7,122 nucleotides of DNA from Micavibrio sp. (GCA_027051315.1 JALTZE010000016.1:1-7122), one strand, 5' to 3'. Positions 1-6,471 are shown, counted from the first letter of the stretch. Notes: a model not told the origin generated them from the letters alone. Program-made: numbers and translations.

Positions 1-1366
1 CATTAATTTTTGTAGTTGTGTGTAAGAATGTGGTTACCTTATATATATTTGGTAGTGATGCCTGATATCTTGCTAATATATATGCTTCAGGTTTATCAGG
101 TACTTTTACACTATGCCTTGATTTTTCAATAGTTGGCTTTAAAGTGCCATTTAAGATATATCGAACAAGAGCAGATAATAATGATTTAGAAAGTGTATCC
201 CTATCATATCCAGTAAGATTCTTTTCTATTATATCAAGCATTTGATTGAACGAATATGCATAAAATCTAGTTTTAGACATCTCTAATAATAATGAGTTAG
301 TGATGGAATCATTTGATGTAATGCTAAAAGAAGAGCCTAACTCACTAAAAGAAATTTCATCTTTTATACTTACTTTATCAGGATTTTTATCGCATTTAAG
401 TTTAGTATAATAATGTATTTTCTTAAGTTGCTCTATATCCACCTTTTTTTGTTTATTACTAGTTTTTGTTATAATACTTCCTCTAAAAGGATTACCCGTT
501 ATATAATCTGTGTATTGCTCTTTCGTTAATGAATCTAAAGATTTCAGAAATTTAGATGTTTCCAAGTTAAATCTTTCGGGATTCATTGATGAAATACTTG
601 AATCTCCAACATATTTTAATTTGTTATCTTCCAGCATTTTATTAAATTCCATAAAATAAAACTGATTATTGCTGTGTTCAAGATATTCATGAAGTATATA
701 AGAATCATTTCCGTCATTTTTAAATTTATCATTTATTTTGATAATTGAGTTTTTTAAGCAGGACTCATCAAGCATATTTTTTGAAAGGAAATCCATCAAA
801 AGCTTAGCATGTTTAATTTTTTCTTCAGCCTTATCATATATTTTTGTATGAGCTAATAATATATCTCTTATCGCCTTTTGGGCAGACCAGCCAGGCATTA
901 CATTCCAAGAAATATAAGCAAGCCCTGTTTTTGAAAGATTTTGATTTATAATTTGTAAAATCTTATCCCTGACAAAATCTGGAACCCATGAAAAAACACC
1001 ATGAGCAATGATAAAATCAAATTCCCCAAAATCTTTTTCTATATCCATTATATCAAAAGTTTTAAATTCTATATTATTTAAATTTAGAGCTTTTTTATGT
1101 TGATTAGCTTCAGCAATTTGAACAGGGGATAAATCAACTCCGATAAAATTGGCATCAGGATTATCAATAGCAATAGGGAGGAGATTTCCCCCACTGGCAC
1201 AACCTAATTCCAAGACTCTAGCCTTTGTAAAATCAGGATATTCATACCCCATCAACATAGCTATAATAGATAAATGTTCAGGGTGTGACATAGGAAAAGA
1301 ATAGCTATCATAAGGTAACTCATCATAGCTTTCTTTAATATCTTCATTTTTTACTATTTGATTCAT
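1..1366 (-). CDS. SAM-dependent methyltransferase with regulatory domain, PKMT-like (partial, C-terminus off window)
   Basis: An uninterrupted minus-strand frame of 455 codons runs from an ATG at 1366 to the left edge without a stop, so the C-terminus is missing. An N-terminal segment with SYDELPY (residues 13-19) precedes a class I Rossmann methyltransferase fold: motif I VLELGCASGGNLLPIA (51-66), acidic GVDLSPVQIAEA (76-87) ending the second strand, FDIMDI (104-109), and FDFIIAHGVFSWVP (116-129), then ISWNVMPGW (152-160). Residues about 225-300 (HEYLEHSNNQFYFMEF, then YVGDSS, then GNPFRGSIIT) match the methyltransferase regulatory domain family (PF10119 type). This is the architecture of the rickettsial protein-lysine methyltransferases PKMT1/PKMT2, which methylate surface protein OmpB. 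Start choice: no upstream in-frame start is visible, and the next Met (26) would lose SYDELPY. The Shine-Dalgarno AAAGGA sits 11 nt from the ATG, which is long. A terminator-like hairpin separates it from flgE. Family is secure; substrate is inference. Confidence 0.88.
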   Translation of the reverse strand, partial: MNQIVKNEDIKESYDELPYDSYSFPMSHPEHLSIIAMLMGYEYPDFTKARVLELGCASGGNLLPIAIDNPDANFIGVDLSPVQIAEANQHKKALNLNNIEFKTFDIMDIEKDFGEFDFIIAHGVFSWVPDFVRDKILQIINQNLSKTGLAYISWNVMPGWSAQKAIRDILLAHTKIYDKAEEKIKHAKLLMDFLSKNMLDESCLKNSIIKINDKFKNDGNDSYILHEYLEHSNNQFYFMEFNKMLEDNKLKYVGDSSISSMNPERFNLETSKFLKSLDSLTKEQYTDYITGNPFRGSIITKTSNKQKKVDIEQLKKIHYYTKLKCDKNPDKVSIKDEISFSELGSSFSITSNDSITNSLLLEMSKTRFYAYSFNQMLDIIEKNLTGYDRDTLSKSLLSALVRYILNGTLKPTIEKSRHSVKVPDKPEAYILARYQASLPNIYKVTTFLHTTTKIN

Positions 1367-1417
1367 TATACTGTTTATCCTTTAAAAAATACCATATTTA
1401 AAACATAGCATAAAAGT

Positions 1418-1456
1418 AAAAACACGAAAGCGGATTTCTTCCTCCTTCGTGTTTTT
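1418..1456 (-). terminator. Intrinsic terminator after flgE, symmetric A5-stem-T5
   Basis: Arms 1418-1434 and 1440-1456 are 17 nt each with a 5-nt loop. Eleven outer base pairs are perfect (aaaaacacgaa against ttcgtgttttt), and the inner part adds one G-C and GGA/TCC with one mismatch and, on the minus strand, one G-U wobble. The 3' arm ends in five T on either strand, so it could act in both directions. It lies about 115 bases beyond the flgE stop and 51 bases before the methyltransferase start, which suits an end to the flagellar transcript. No plus-strand gene converges on it. Confidence 0.75.
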
Positions 1457-1483
1457 CGGCTTCTCCGTTATTGGATATTTCCT

Positions 1484-1525
1484 AAAAACCCTAGATTTCC
1501 ATTCTGGTTATCTTTACGGGTTTTT
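1484..1525 (-). terminator. Possible second terminator-like hairpin after flgE
   Basis: An 8-bp perfect inverted repeat, aaaaaccc at 1484-1491 and gggttttt at 1518-1525, encloses 26 nt. The enclosed stretch may fold further (GAT/ATC and CC/GG pairs around a 5-nt loop on the minus strand). It has the same A5-stem-T5 design as the stronger hairpin at 1418-1456, but only three G-C pairs in the outer stem and a large interior. It may be an auxiliary terminator or chance. Confidence 0.35.
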
Positions 1526-1532
1526 ATTATTT

Positions 1533-1560
1533 GCGGTTATTCAATTCTTGAATTTGCCGC
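1533..1560 (-). other. Stem-loop just downstream of the flgE stop
   Basis: gcgg at 1533-1536 pairs with ccgc at 1557-1560. Inside, attcaa (1539-1544) pairs with ttgaat (1548-1553) around a 3-nt loop, with a small AT-rich internal loop between the two stems. It begins 11 bases after the flgE stop codon on the minus strand. No T-run follows on that strand, so it is not a standard intrinsic terminator. A 3'-end stabilising stem-loop is possible; the function is unknown. Confidence 0.35.
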
Positions 1561-1570
1561 TAAATATTAC

Positions 1571-3343
1571 TTATCTCAATCTTATCAAATCTTCCGTCAT
1601 TTGGTCGGCAGTGTTGATAACTCTAGTATTGGCAGAGAATGCTCTTTGAGTAACAATCATTTTTGCAAATTCATCAGCAATATCAACATTTGACCCTTCG
1701 ATAGTAGAGCTTTCAAGGAAACCTGAGCCGCCTCTACCAGCTTCACGTAAATTCTCTTGTCCAGAAAGTTCAGTTTCCGTATATGCCGTACCAGAAGTTT
1801 CAGCCAAACCATTCACGTTAGAAAATGTAGCAATCGGAAGCTTATATAGCTTTGTCGAAGCTCCATTAGAAAACCTAGCGATAACATAGCCATCTCTATC
1901 AATTTCGACACCAGTTCTAAGTCCTAATTCAGCCCCATTCTGGTCGGAATAAACAACATCAAATTCACCAGAGAACTGACTAAATCTGGATATATCTATA
2001 TTAATATCTTGCAAAGAAGAACCATTATTCCAATCCAGATTATTAAGCTCAATATCAATTTCATTCGAACTATCAGGAGCAGCATTAATAGAGCCATCAG
2101 TATTAAAATTCAAAAGACCGCTTGTAACTGGTGAACCATCAGGATATTTAACTTTTAACTCCCACCATCCTTGAGTATTAGGGGTAATATTATTAGCAAA
2201 ATCAGGAAAATCACCTTGACCAGTACCATAAGGGTTAGTAGCTGACGCAGGAAGCGACGGGTCAAGAGTAAATGGGTCATAGGTAGTAGCATCGGCACCA
2301 GGGAATAATAAACTATCAACTCCCCATAATGGCGTACCATTTGTTTCATCAAGTGTAATTGAATCAGCAATATTCCTTGCCTGTATCAATAATTGCCCAG
2401 AACTCGTTATCGTAGCATCAACAGCATTACCGCTACCATAATTATCATTAAGCTCATCTTGTAAATCACCAAGAGTATCAATCCGCACTTGACCTGCACC
2501 TGCCGCAGCACCAATAATATATTCTTGAGAACCATAAGCGCCAACATCAATAGTAAAAGTATCTCCAGCAGCTACTCCAGCTAAAGTAGTAAGTGAAGTA
2601 TTTCTATCCATAACGATACCAGCACCAGAAACTGCTTGCGCCATAGGTCCTGTAATTTTTCTATATTCTATTGATAAATCCTGAGCAGAACCAAGAGAGT
2701 CGAACACCCTTAATCCCCTCGTAAAATTAGGAGCAAGACTATCCTGAACAGGAAGAGAAACAGCACCAACCTGTGCACCACCTATATTCGATACGTTAAC
2801 ATAATCATCTTCAGATGCGTTAAGATTAATAGAAAGCTCAGCATTAGTAGTAGGTCTTGTCAAACCACCAAGAAATGCCACATCAACAGGAACCAAAGAA
2901 GATAAATCACCTTGTCCAGCAGGTAAATTACCTTGCGAATCCAAAGGCCAACCATAAAGAAAGAAACCAGCAGTATTTTTCAAAAAACCTTGAGCATCTT
3001 CCGAAAATGAACCACTTCTTGTGTAATGGAATTCGACATCTGGGTTATTAGTATCTTGTTTCACAACAAAGAAACCATTACCTGAAACAGCCACATCAGT
3101 AGCAGAAGAAGTCTGCTGGATAGGACCTTGCTGGTCAACTCTTTGTACCCTGTTAACAGATACTGTACCAGGAGAATAACGCGAAGAACGCCCCTCCGTT
3201 GTAACAAGTGAGAAAAAAGATGCTTCTGACCTTTTAAAACCTGTTGTATTAACATTAGCAATATTATTGGAAATCATAGCCATTGACTGCGATTGTGCCG
3301 CTAAACCTGACACTCCTGTAAATAATGATCCAAATAAACTCAT
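1571..3343 (-). CDS. flgE: Flagellar hook protein FlgE
   Basis: A 590-residue hook subunit, exported by the flagellar type III system and polymerised under the FlgD cap to form the universal joint between rod and filament. The N-terminus carries the rod/hook signature (SLFTGVSGLAAQSQSMAMIS at 6-25, then NNIANVNTTGFKRSEASF). VSGNGFFVV (86-94) is the conserved start of the next domain. The C-terminus has GSNVDIADEFAKMIVTQRAF (550-569) and ends DLIRLR, the C-terminal helix that packs with the N-terminal one in axial proteins. Enteric FlgE is about 400 residues; the extra length is a central Ala/Gly/Asp-rich region (about 235-390), part of the surface-exposed domains that vary between species. 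Alphaproteobacterial hook proteins such as that of Caulobacter (about 70 kDa) are also large. There is no signal peptide, as expected. It is the last gene before the hairpins and has the strongest Shine-Dalgarno of the operon. Confidence 0.97.
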   Translation of the reverse strand: MSLFGSLFTGVSGLAAQSQSMAMISNNIANVNTTGFKRSEASFFSLVTTEGRSSRYSPGTVSVNRVQRVDQQGPIQQTSSATDVAVSGNGFFVVKQDTNNPDVEFHYTRSGSFSEDAQGFLKNTAGFFLYGWPLDSQGNLPAGQGDLSSLVPVDVAFLGGLTRPTTNAELSINLNASEDDYVNVSNIGGAQVGAVSLPVQDSLAPNFTRGLRVFDSLGSAQDLSIEYRKITGPMAQAVSGAGIVMDRNTSLTTLAGVAAGDTFTIDVGAYGSQEYIIGAAAGAGQVRIDTLGDLQDELNDNYGSGNAVDATITSSGQLLIQARNIADSITLDETNGTPLWGVDSLLFPGADATTYDPFTLDPSLPASATNPYGTGQGDFPDFANNITPNTQGWWELKVKYPDGSPVTSGLLNFNTDGSINAAPDSSNEIDIELNNLDWNNGSSLQDINIDISRFSQFSGEFDVVYSDQNGAELGLRTGVEIDRDGYVIARFSNGASTKLYKLPIATFSNVNGLAETSGTAYTETELSGQENLREAGRGGSGFLESSTIEGSNVDIADEFAKMIVTQRAFSANTRVINTADQMTEDLIRLR

Positions 3344-3349
3344 TTTACG

Positions 3350-3358
3350 CCTCCTTTT
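3350..3358 (-). promoter_or_regulatory. Near-perfect Shine-Dalgarno for flgE
   Basis: AAAAGGAGG lies 6 nt before the flgE ATG and fully matches the anti-Shine-Dalgarno. It is the best ribosome site in the window, in the widest gap of the operon (32 bases after flgD). It fixes the start at 3343 and fits a need for many more hook subunits than cap, ruler or ring proteins. Confidence 0.8.
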
Positions 3359-3375
3359 GTAAACTTTTTAAAACC

Positions 3376-4089
3376 TTACTGTACTGTTTGATTCTGGTTA
3401 TTGGTTAAACTTGTATTTTCATCTGGTAATTTTGCATTTATAACAGTGCTAAGCGGTACCGCACGTTTTCCAACCAAGAGGAAAATAACACCGTCTTGTG
3501 TTTCTATTCCGTCAACATTTCCTGAAACTACTGTAGAAGTTTTTATTGATTGACCATCTTTATCAACAGCACCAACATTAACAGTGTACGTCCCCTCGGG
3601 AAGTAAATCACCAGCAGCATCTCTTCCGTCCCATGTGAAATCATGTGGACCAGGACCAGTAGGACCATCTTCTGTATAAACCGAATTTCCATTCTCATCT
3701 ATTATAGATATAACTGTATCTACTGAATCACCTTCTAAAGCAAATGACATATTTACAGGTTTTTGACCATCAAAGTTAAAATCATCACTAACATAGCTAA
3801 TATCAAGTCCGACATAACCCAAAGCCACCGAAGATATGCCAGCAAGCTCCATTTGTACCAAAGAATCAAGCTTCTGATTCATATTTATCTGTTGCTCAAC
3901 GGCACTAAATTGTACTATCTGATTTGTGAATTCATTGGTTTCCATAGGGGATAGGGGGTCTTGATTTTGCAATTGCGTTGTCAAAAGATTCAAAAATTGG
4001 TCAAAATCTTCTGCCAACTTTATTTGAGTATTAGCAGTTTTTTGCGCATCTTTAACAGCCGATGAAATTGTTGTAATATCTGATACCAT
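3376..4089 (-). CDS. flgD: Flagellar hook assembly scaffold/cap protein FlgD
   Basis: A 237-residue protein, close to the usual length of FlgD. FlgD is exported and forms the cap at the tip of the growing hook, under which FlgE subunits fold and insert; it is lost when the hook is complete. The N-terminal domain is diagnostic: DQFLNLLTTQLQNQDPLSPM (30-49) followed by ETNEFTNQIVQFSAVEQQ (50-67). The Ig-like domain carries the family motif FTWDGRDAAGDLLPEGTYTV (151-170), and residues about 90-110 and 190-222 (GNVDGIETQDGVIFLLVG) make the flanking beta domain. A short polar Asn/Gln tail ends the protein. It lies 10 bases after fliK and directly before flgE, its structural partner. Start: an AGGAG 7 nt upstream supports the ATG at 4089. 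Confidence 0.97.
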   Translation of the reverse strand: MVSDITTISSAVKDAQKTANTQIKLAEDFDQFLNLLTTQLQNQDPLSPMETNEFTNQIVQFSAVEQQINMNQKLDSLVQMELAGISSVALGYVGLDISYVSDDFNFDGQKPVNMSFALEGDSVDTVISIIDENGNSVYTEDGPTGPGPHDFTWDGRDAAGDLLPEGTYTVNVGAVDKDGQSIKTSTVVSGNVDGIETQDGVIFLLVGKRAVPLSTVINAKLPDENTSLTNNQNQTVQ

Positions 4090-4096
4090 TTTCTTT

Positions 4097-4102
4097 CTCC
4101 TA
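4097..4102 (-). promoter_or_regulatory. flgD ribosome site fused to the fliK stop codon
   Basis: On the minus strand the fliK stop TAG is the start of TAGGAG, so AGGAG (4101-4097) uses two bases of the stop codon. Its spacer to the flgD ATG is 7 nt. A ribosome ending fliK therefore sits on the flgD initiation site, which favours translational coupling of ruler and cap. Confidence 0.6.
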
Positions 4103-5602
4103 GACTAATAAGTCATATCTTTGTAAACCAGTCCTATCATCGATATACCAGTTCATTGTTGTTTCTATTATTTCCAGTTCTTCGTGATTATTATTTCTAT
4201 TTCCCGATGAACCAAACTCATTCCCGTTATCATTTTTATTATCAAAATCACCATTTTCCATCAGGTCAAAACTAATGCTACCCGAGCTAGTATCTATTCC
4301 AGCTACTTGTAACGCTCTTTCTAAAATTTGTGCGTCCCTTTGCAACATTATATAAGTATCGGGTTTTTCTACTGTCATATTTGCTTTGACATTACCGTCA
4401 TCAAAAAGAAGCTTTATCCTAACGCGCCCAAGCTCAGGCGGGTCAAGCTCCAAAGTTACCGTATCAATTCCATTTTCAACTGATTTTTTAAGTTCAGCAG
4501 CAATCATTCTACTAGCTGGATGCGCTTGTGTTGCATGTCCAGTCTGGGTTAATAAATTTGTAAGATTACTATTTTCCGATGCTACAGACCTTGGTAAAAG
4601 CAATGATTGTTCTATTTTTGAAAAATTGTCATCTTCTCCAATTATTAATAAAGAACCGTTATCTCCTAATATATCTCCAGCATTTGTCAGGATATTCGAA
4701 TTTTGAGTAGAGGAAGTTACATTGGGATTAGTTACATTAGAATTCGCAATATTTTCATTTTTCACAAATCCCGTCGGAGTATCAGAAGATTTAATTTCCG
4801 TAGAACCCTTTGTAAGCCAAAGCCTCCTTGCAAATTCTTCTCCGCTTTCTTCCGCTCCTACTGTTATATTATTTAAATCTTTTGCGATATTATCCATATC
4901 ACTATTATTGCTATTACTGCTATTACTGCTATTCTTGTTTTTATTTACTTGCCCATTTGAGTTAGCAATAGAAAGAATCTCAGTGCCTTTATTATCAGAA
5001 ATCATTTTATCATCTGGCTGAGTTATTTTTGCATATGCTATGAATTCAGTAATTATTTCATCTAAATCTTCTTTTGAAAGCTCTTCAATAGAAAAGTCCG
5101 TAGCACTAATCCCAGCAAAAGCACTATCATCTAGTTCCTTTTGTAGCTCGATTAATTTTTTTATATTTTTTATAGTTTCAGGAGTTTTATCATTAATTAT
5201 TTGTGATGCTGAAATAGTTATATCACCATTAGCTATACCACTTTCAGATATTTTTGTTTCTTTAAGTCCATTTTCCAAAATATTGGGGAATAATTCTTTT
5301 ATAGTTGCGGCAATATCAGATATTTGTAAATTTGAATTTTCCTCTCCATCTCCACTTAATTCTGTGATATTGATAGCAGATTGTAATACAGGAATAGCAC
5401 CAGCTTTCGCCGATTTACCAACATTATTCACATTACTCCCTATATTATCAGAAGCTAAACCACCTTCCATTCTTGCAAATATCAAATCCATAAAATTTAT
5501 GAATGCAGCATCACTGCTTGCAGATTTTTTTGCTATTTTGTGTCTTCCAGCTTGTATTTCTGTCACATTTTGCTGCTGTATATAATTACTGACTTCTGCC
5601 AT
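4100..5602 (-). CDS. fliK: Flagellar hook-length control protein FliK
   Basis: A 500-residue FliK, the exported ruler that measures the hook and, through its C-terminal domain, makes the export gate (FlhB) switch from hook to filament substrates. The C-terminal Flg_hook domain is clear at about 363-448: SRMIAAELKKSVENG, then the hallmark LDPPELGRVRIKLLF (386-400), then a segment from VEKPDTYIMLQRDAQILERA (411-430) to AGIDTSS. The first 350 residues are low-complexity and rich in Ser, Asn, Asp and Ile, as is usual for the poorly conserved ruler portion. An Asn/Ser run at about 224-234 is encoded by 9-bp tandem repeats. After the domain come a second Asn/Gly-rich linker (450-473) and a less repetitive tail ending MNWYIDDRTGLQRYDLLV. 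It starts 17 bases after the FlgN-like gene, with AAGAGGA 7 nt before the ATG. An overlapping ATG at 5610 is out of frame. Family identity rests on the C-terminal domain plus position beside flgD. Confidence 0.93.
   Translation of the reverse strand: MAEVSNYIQQQNVTEIQAGRHKIAKKSASSDAAFINFMDLIFARMEGGLASDNIGSNVNNVGKSAKAGAIPVLQSAINITELSGDGEENSNLQISDIAATIKELFPNILENGLKETKISESGIANGDITISASQIINDKTPETIKNIKKLIELQKELDDSAFAGISATDFSIEELSKEDLDEIITEFIAYAKITQPDDKMISDNKGTEILSIANSNGQVNKNKNSSNSSNSNNSDMDNIAKDLNNITVGAEESGEEFARRLWLTKGSTEIKSSDTPTGFVKNENIANSNVTNPNVTSSTQNSNILTNAGDILGDNGSLLIIGEDDNFSKIEQSLLLPRSVASENSNLTNLLTQTGHATQAHPASRMIAAELKKSVENGIDTVTLELDPPELGRVRIKLLFDDGNVKANMTVEKPDTYIMLQRDAQILERALQVAGIDTSSGSISFDLMENGDFDNKNDNGNEFGSSGNRNNNHEELEIIETTMNWYIDDRTGLQRYDLLV
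4902..4937. repeat. Four-unit 9-bp tandem repeat inside fliK
   Basis: Units at 4902-4910 (ctattattg), 4911-4919 and 4920-4928 (both ctattactg), and 4929-4937 (ctattcttg). The two central copies are identical and each outer copy differs from them at one position. In the fliK reading frame they encode the Ser/Asn run around residues 224-234. Because the unit is nine bases, gain or loss of a copy keeps the frame and changes the linker by three residues. Confidence 0.8.
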
Positions 5603-5619
5603 CTATTCATCCTCTTATT

Positions 5620-6102
5620 CTAAGCGGTCTCATATATTCCTACTGATATATTAGTTTTACGTTTATGAACTTTTCCACCTGCTCCATATCTCATTTGTTT
5701 TTTTTCTATGTTTTCTTTTGCAACTTCCATTATTCTTTCACAAAGTCTTTTCGTTGTTTTTTTTGCTCTTTCCAGTTTTTTCTGATTAATTCTAGCAAGT
5801 TCAATGAAGTCTGCTCTCATCTCTTCTAGTTTATTTTTAAGATTACTATCAATTTCAGACATATCGTCTTTATTATTAAGTATGATTAAATGCTGTTTTT
5901 GATATCGTTTTGCTATGTTTGCTTTTTCATCTTGTAACGCAAGGAATCTATCTATATCTGAATTATCAAGAGCTTCGTTCTCAATTATATATATTTCTTT
6001 CAAAGCTTCGATTGAGGCAATCATATCTTTCATAAAAGCATTGGGATTATCTATTGCCACGCTTTTAACCATGTTACTTTTATTTTCTATTATCTTTGTC
6101 AT
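5620..6102 (-). CDS. FlgN-like flagellar coiled-coil protein (putative export chaperone)
   Basis: A 160-residue, highly charged, mostly helical protein with no signal peptide or membrane segment. The N-terminal half fits the FlgN pattern: a helix with IEALKEIYIIENEALDNSDI (31-50) followed by RFLALQDEKANIAKRYQ (52-68), the 'E-x-x-AL...D...L...K' spacing seen in that family. A long helix follows (about 85-130, EEMRADFIELARINQKKLER at 93-112), then YGAGG (139-143), comparable to the YG-x-x-G near the end of FlgN proteins, and an unusual basic stretch KVHKRKT before the end. FlgN chaperones keep the hook-filament junction proteins FlgK and FlgL soluble and deliver them to the export apparatus. 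The start overlaps the flgJ stop as ATGA and has AGGAG 8 nt upstream. FliJ, another small coiled-coil export factor, is the main alternative. Its flagellar role is supported by position; the chaperone role is inference. Confidence 0.6.
   Translation of the reverse strand: MTKIIENKSNMVKSVAIDNPNAFMKDMIASIEALKEIYIIENEALDNSDIDRFLALQDEKANIAKRYQKQHLIILNNKDDMSEIDSNLKNKLEEMRADFIELARINQKKLERAKKTTKRLCERIMEVAKENIEKKQMRYGAGGKVHKRKTNISVGIYETA
6099..6102 (-). promoter_or_regulatory. ATGA stop-start overlap coupling flgJ to the FlgN-like gene
   Basis: The flgJ stop TGA (6101-6099) overlaps the downstream ATG (6102-6100). The Shine-Dalgarno AGGAG (6115-6111) lies within the last codons of flgJ. This arrangement normally allows reinitiation and supports co-translation. 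Confidence 0.75.
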
Positions 6103-6455
6103 TTTGCACTCTCCTGAATTCTGATTAATTCGGCTTTCACATGCTCGGCTATTCCAAGACCGCCTTTTTCAGCCATTATTTTTCCATATTCTTGAACCAT
6201 CATACCCTTAAATATTTCTTCTCCTTTTCCTCCTCCAAAATTAGAGTCAATTTCTACGGTTTCAAAAATAGGTTTCATCATTTCTGATATAAAAACTGCT
6301 TCAAAATCTTTTGCTGCTTGGTCAATCTTTCCTAATTCTTCATCAGATAAGGTCGAGCTTTTAATAGCCATAATTTTGTTCATTGCTGCATTGCTTTTGG
6401 CCATGCTTGCTGCATTTGATAAAGAATTTGTCATTGCTGTATCTAAACTATTCAT
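6099..6455 (-). CDS. flgJ: Rod-binding protein FlgJ, single-domain form without muramidase
   Basis: A 118-residue protein consisting of the FlgJ N-terminal rod-binding domain alone. The conserved core is visible: KDFEAVFISEMMKPIFETV (49-67), then FGGGKGEEIFKGMMVQEYGK (73-92), then GGLGIAEHVKAEL (98-110). In enteric bacteria FlgJ is about 310 residues, with a C-terminal peptidoglycan hydrolase that opens the wall for the rod; no such domain follows here. The short form is common in Alphaproteobacteria, where a separate lytic transglycosylase is thought to do the cutting. The domain acts as rod cap or scaffold in the periplasm. The first 35 residues are Ala/Ser/Asn/Met-rich and probably the flexible export segment. 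It starts 16 bases after flgI; the ribosome site AGGA has a long 11-nt spacer, so start at 6455 is likely but not certain (other Mets at residues 8, 18 and 25). Confidence 0.92.
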   Translation of the reverse strand: MNSLDTAMTNSLSNAASMAKSNAAMNKIMAIKSSTLSDEELGKIDQAAKDFEAVFISEMMKPIFETVEIDSNFGGGKGEEIFKGMMVQEYGKIMAEKGGLGIAEHVKAELIRIQESAK

Positions 6456-6471
6456 AATCTTTAAAATCCTA

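Larger units (their letters stand above)
1367..1570. other. Non-coding gap between flgE and the methyltransferase gene
   Basis: The only sizeable gap (204 bases) in an otherwise tightly packed window. It holds the three inverted repeats listed separately and the presumed promoter of the methyltransferase in the 51 bases between the main hairpin and its ATG. Several AT-rich hexamers there (for example TATGTT and TATTTT on the minus strand) could serve as a -10 box, but no convincing -35/-10 pair can be chosen. A plus-strand open frame from a GTG at 1449 crosses it and runs antisense into flgE; it looks like a shadow. Confidence 0.6.

Noticed and set aside
1367..1417. Sigma-70 promoter for the methyltransferase
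   Set aside because: The stretch is so AT-rich that several -10-like hexamers fit and no matching -35 stands out, so no specific box can be supported.
1418..1570. Rickettsia-type palindromic element or other mobile repeat
   Set aside because: There are no target duplications, no second copy in the window and no coding extension; terminator hairpins explain the best of the structure.
1449..1649. Hydrophobic 66-codon plus-strand frame that could look like a small membrane protein
   Set aside because: It starts with GTG inside the terminator stem, covers the hairpins and ends antisense within flgE. Hydrophobicity follows from T-rich DNA. No good ribosome site can be credited.
2155..3261. Small frames on both strands inside flgE
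   Set aside because: They are out-of-frame shadows of a hook gene whose two ends and domains are intact.
4386..5021. Two plus-strand open frames (4386-4706 and 4722-5021), the second with a long leucine run
   Set aside because: Both are antisense to fliK; the leucine run is simply the complement of the 9-bp Ser/Asn repeat. No family signal.
5040..5585. Plus-strand open frame of 181 codons opposite fliK
   Set aside because: It lies wholly antisense to a convincing fliK, is rich in Ser/Ile/Phe as expected from the complement of Asn/Asp/Glu-rich codons, and has no recognisable domain.
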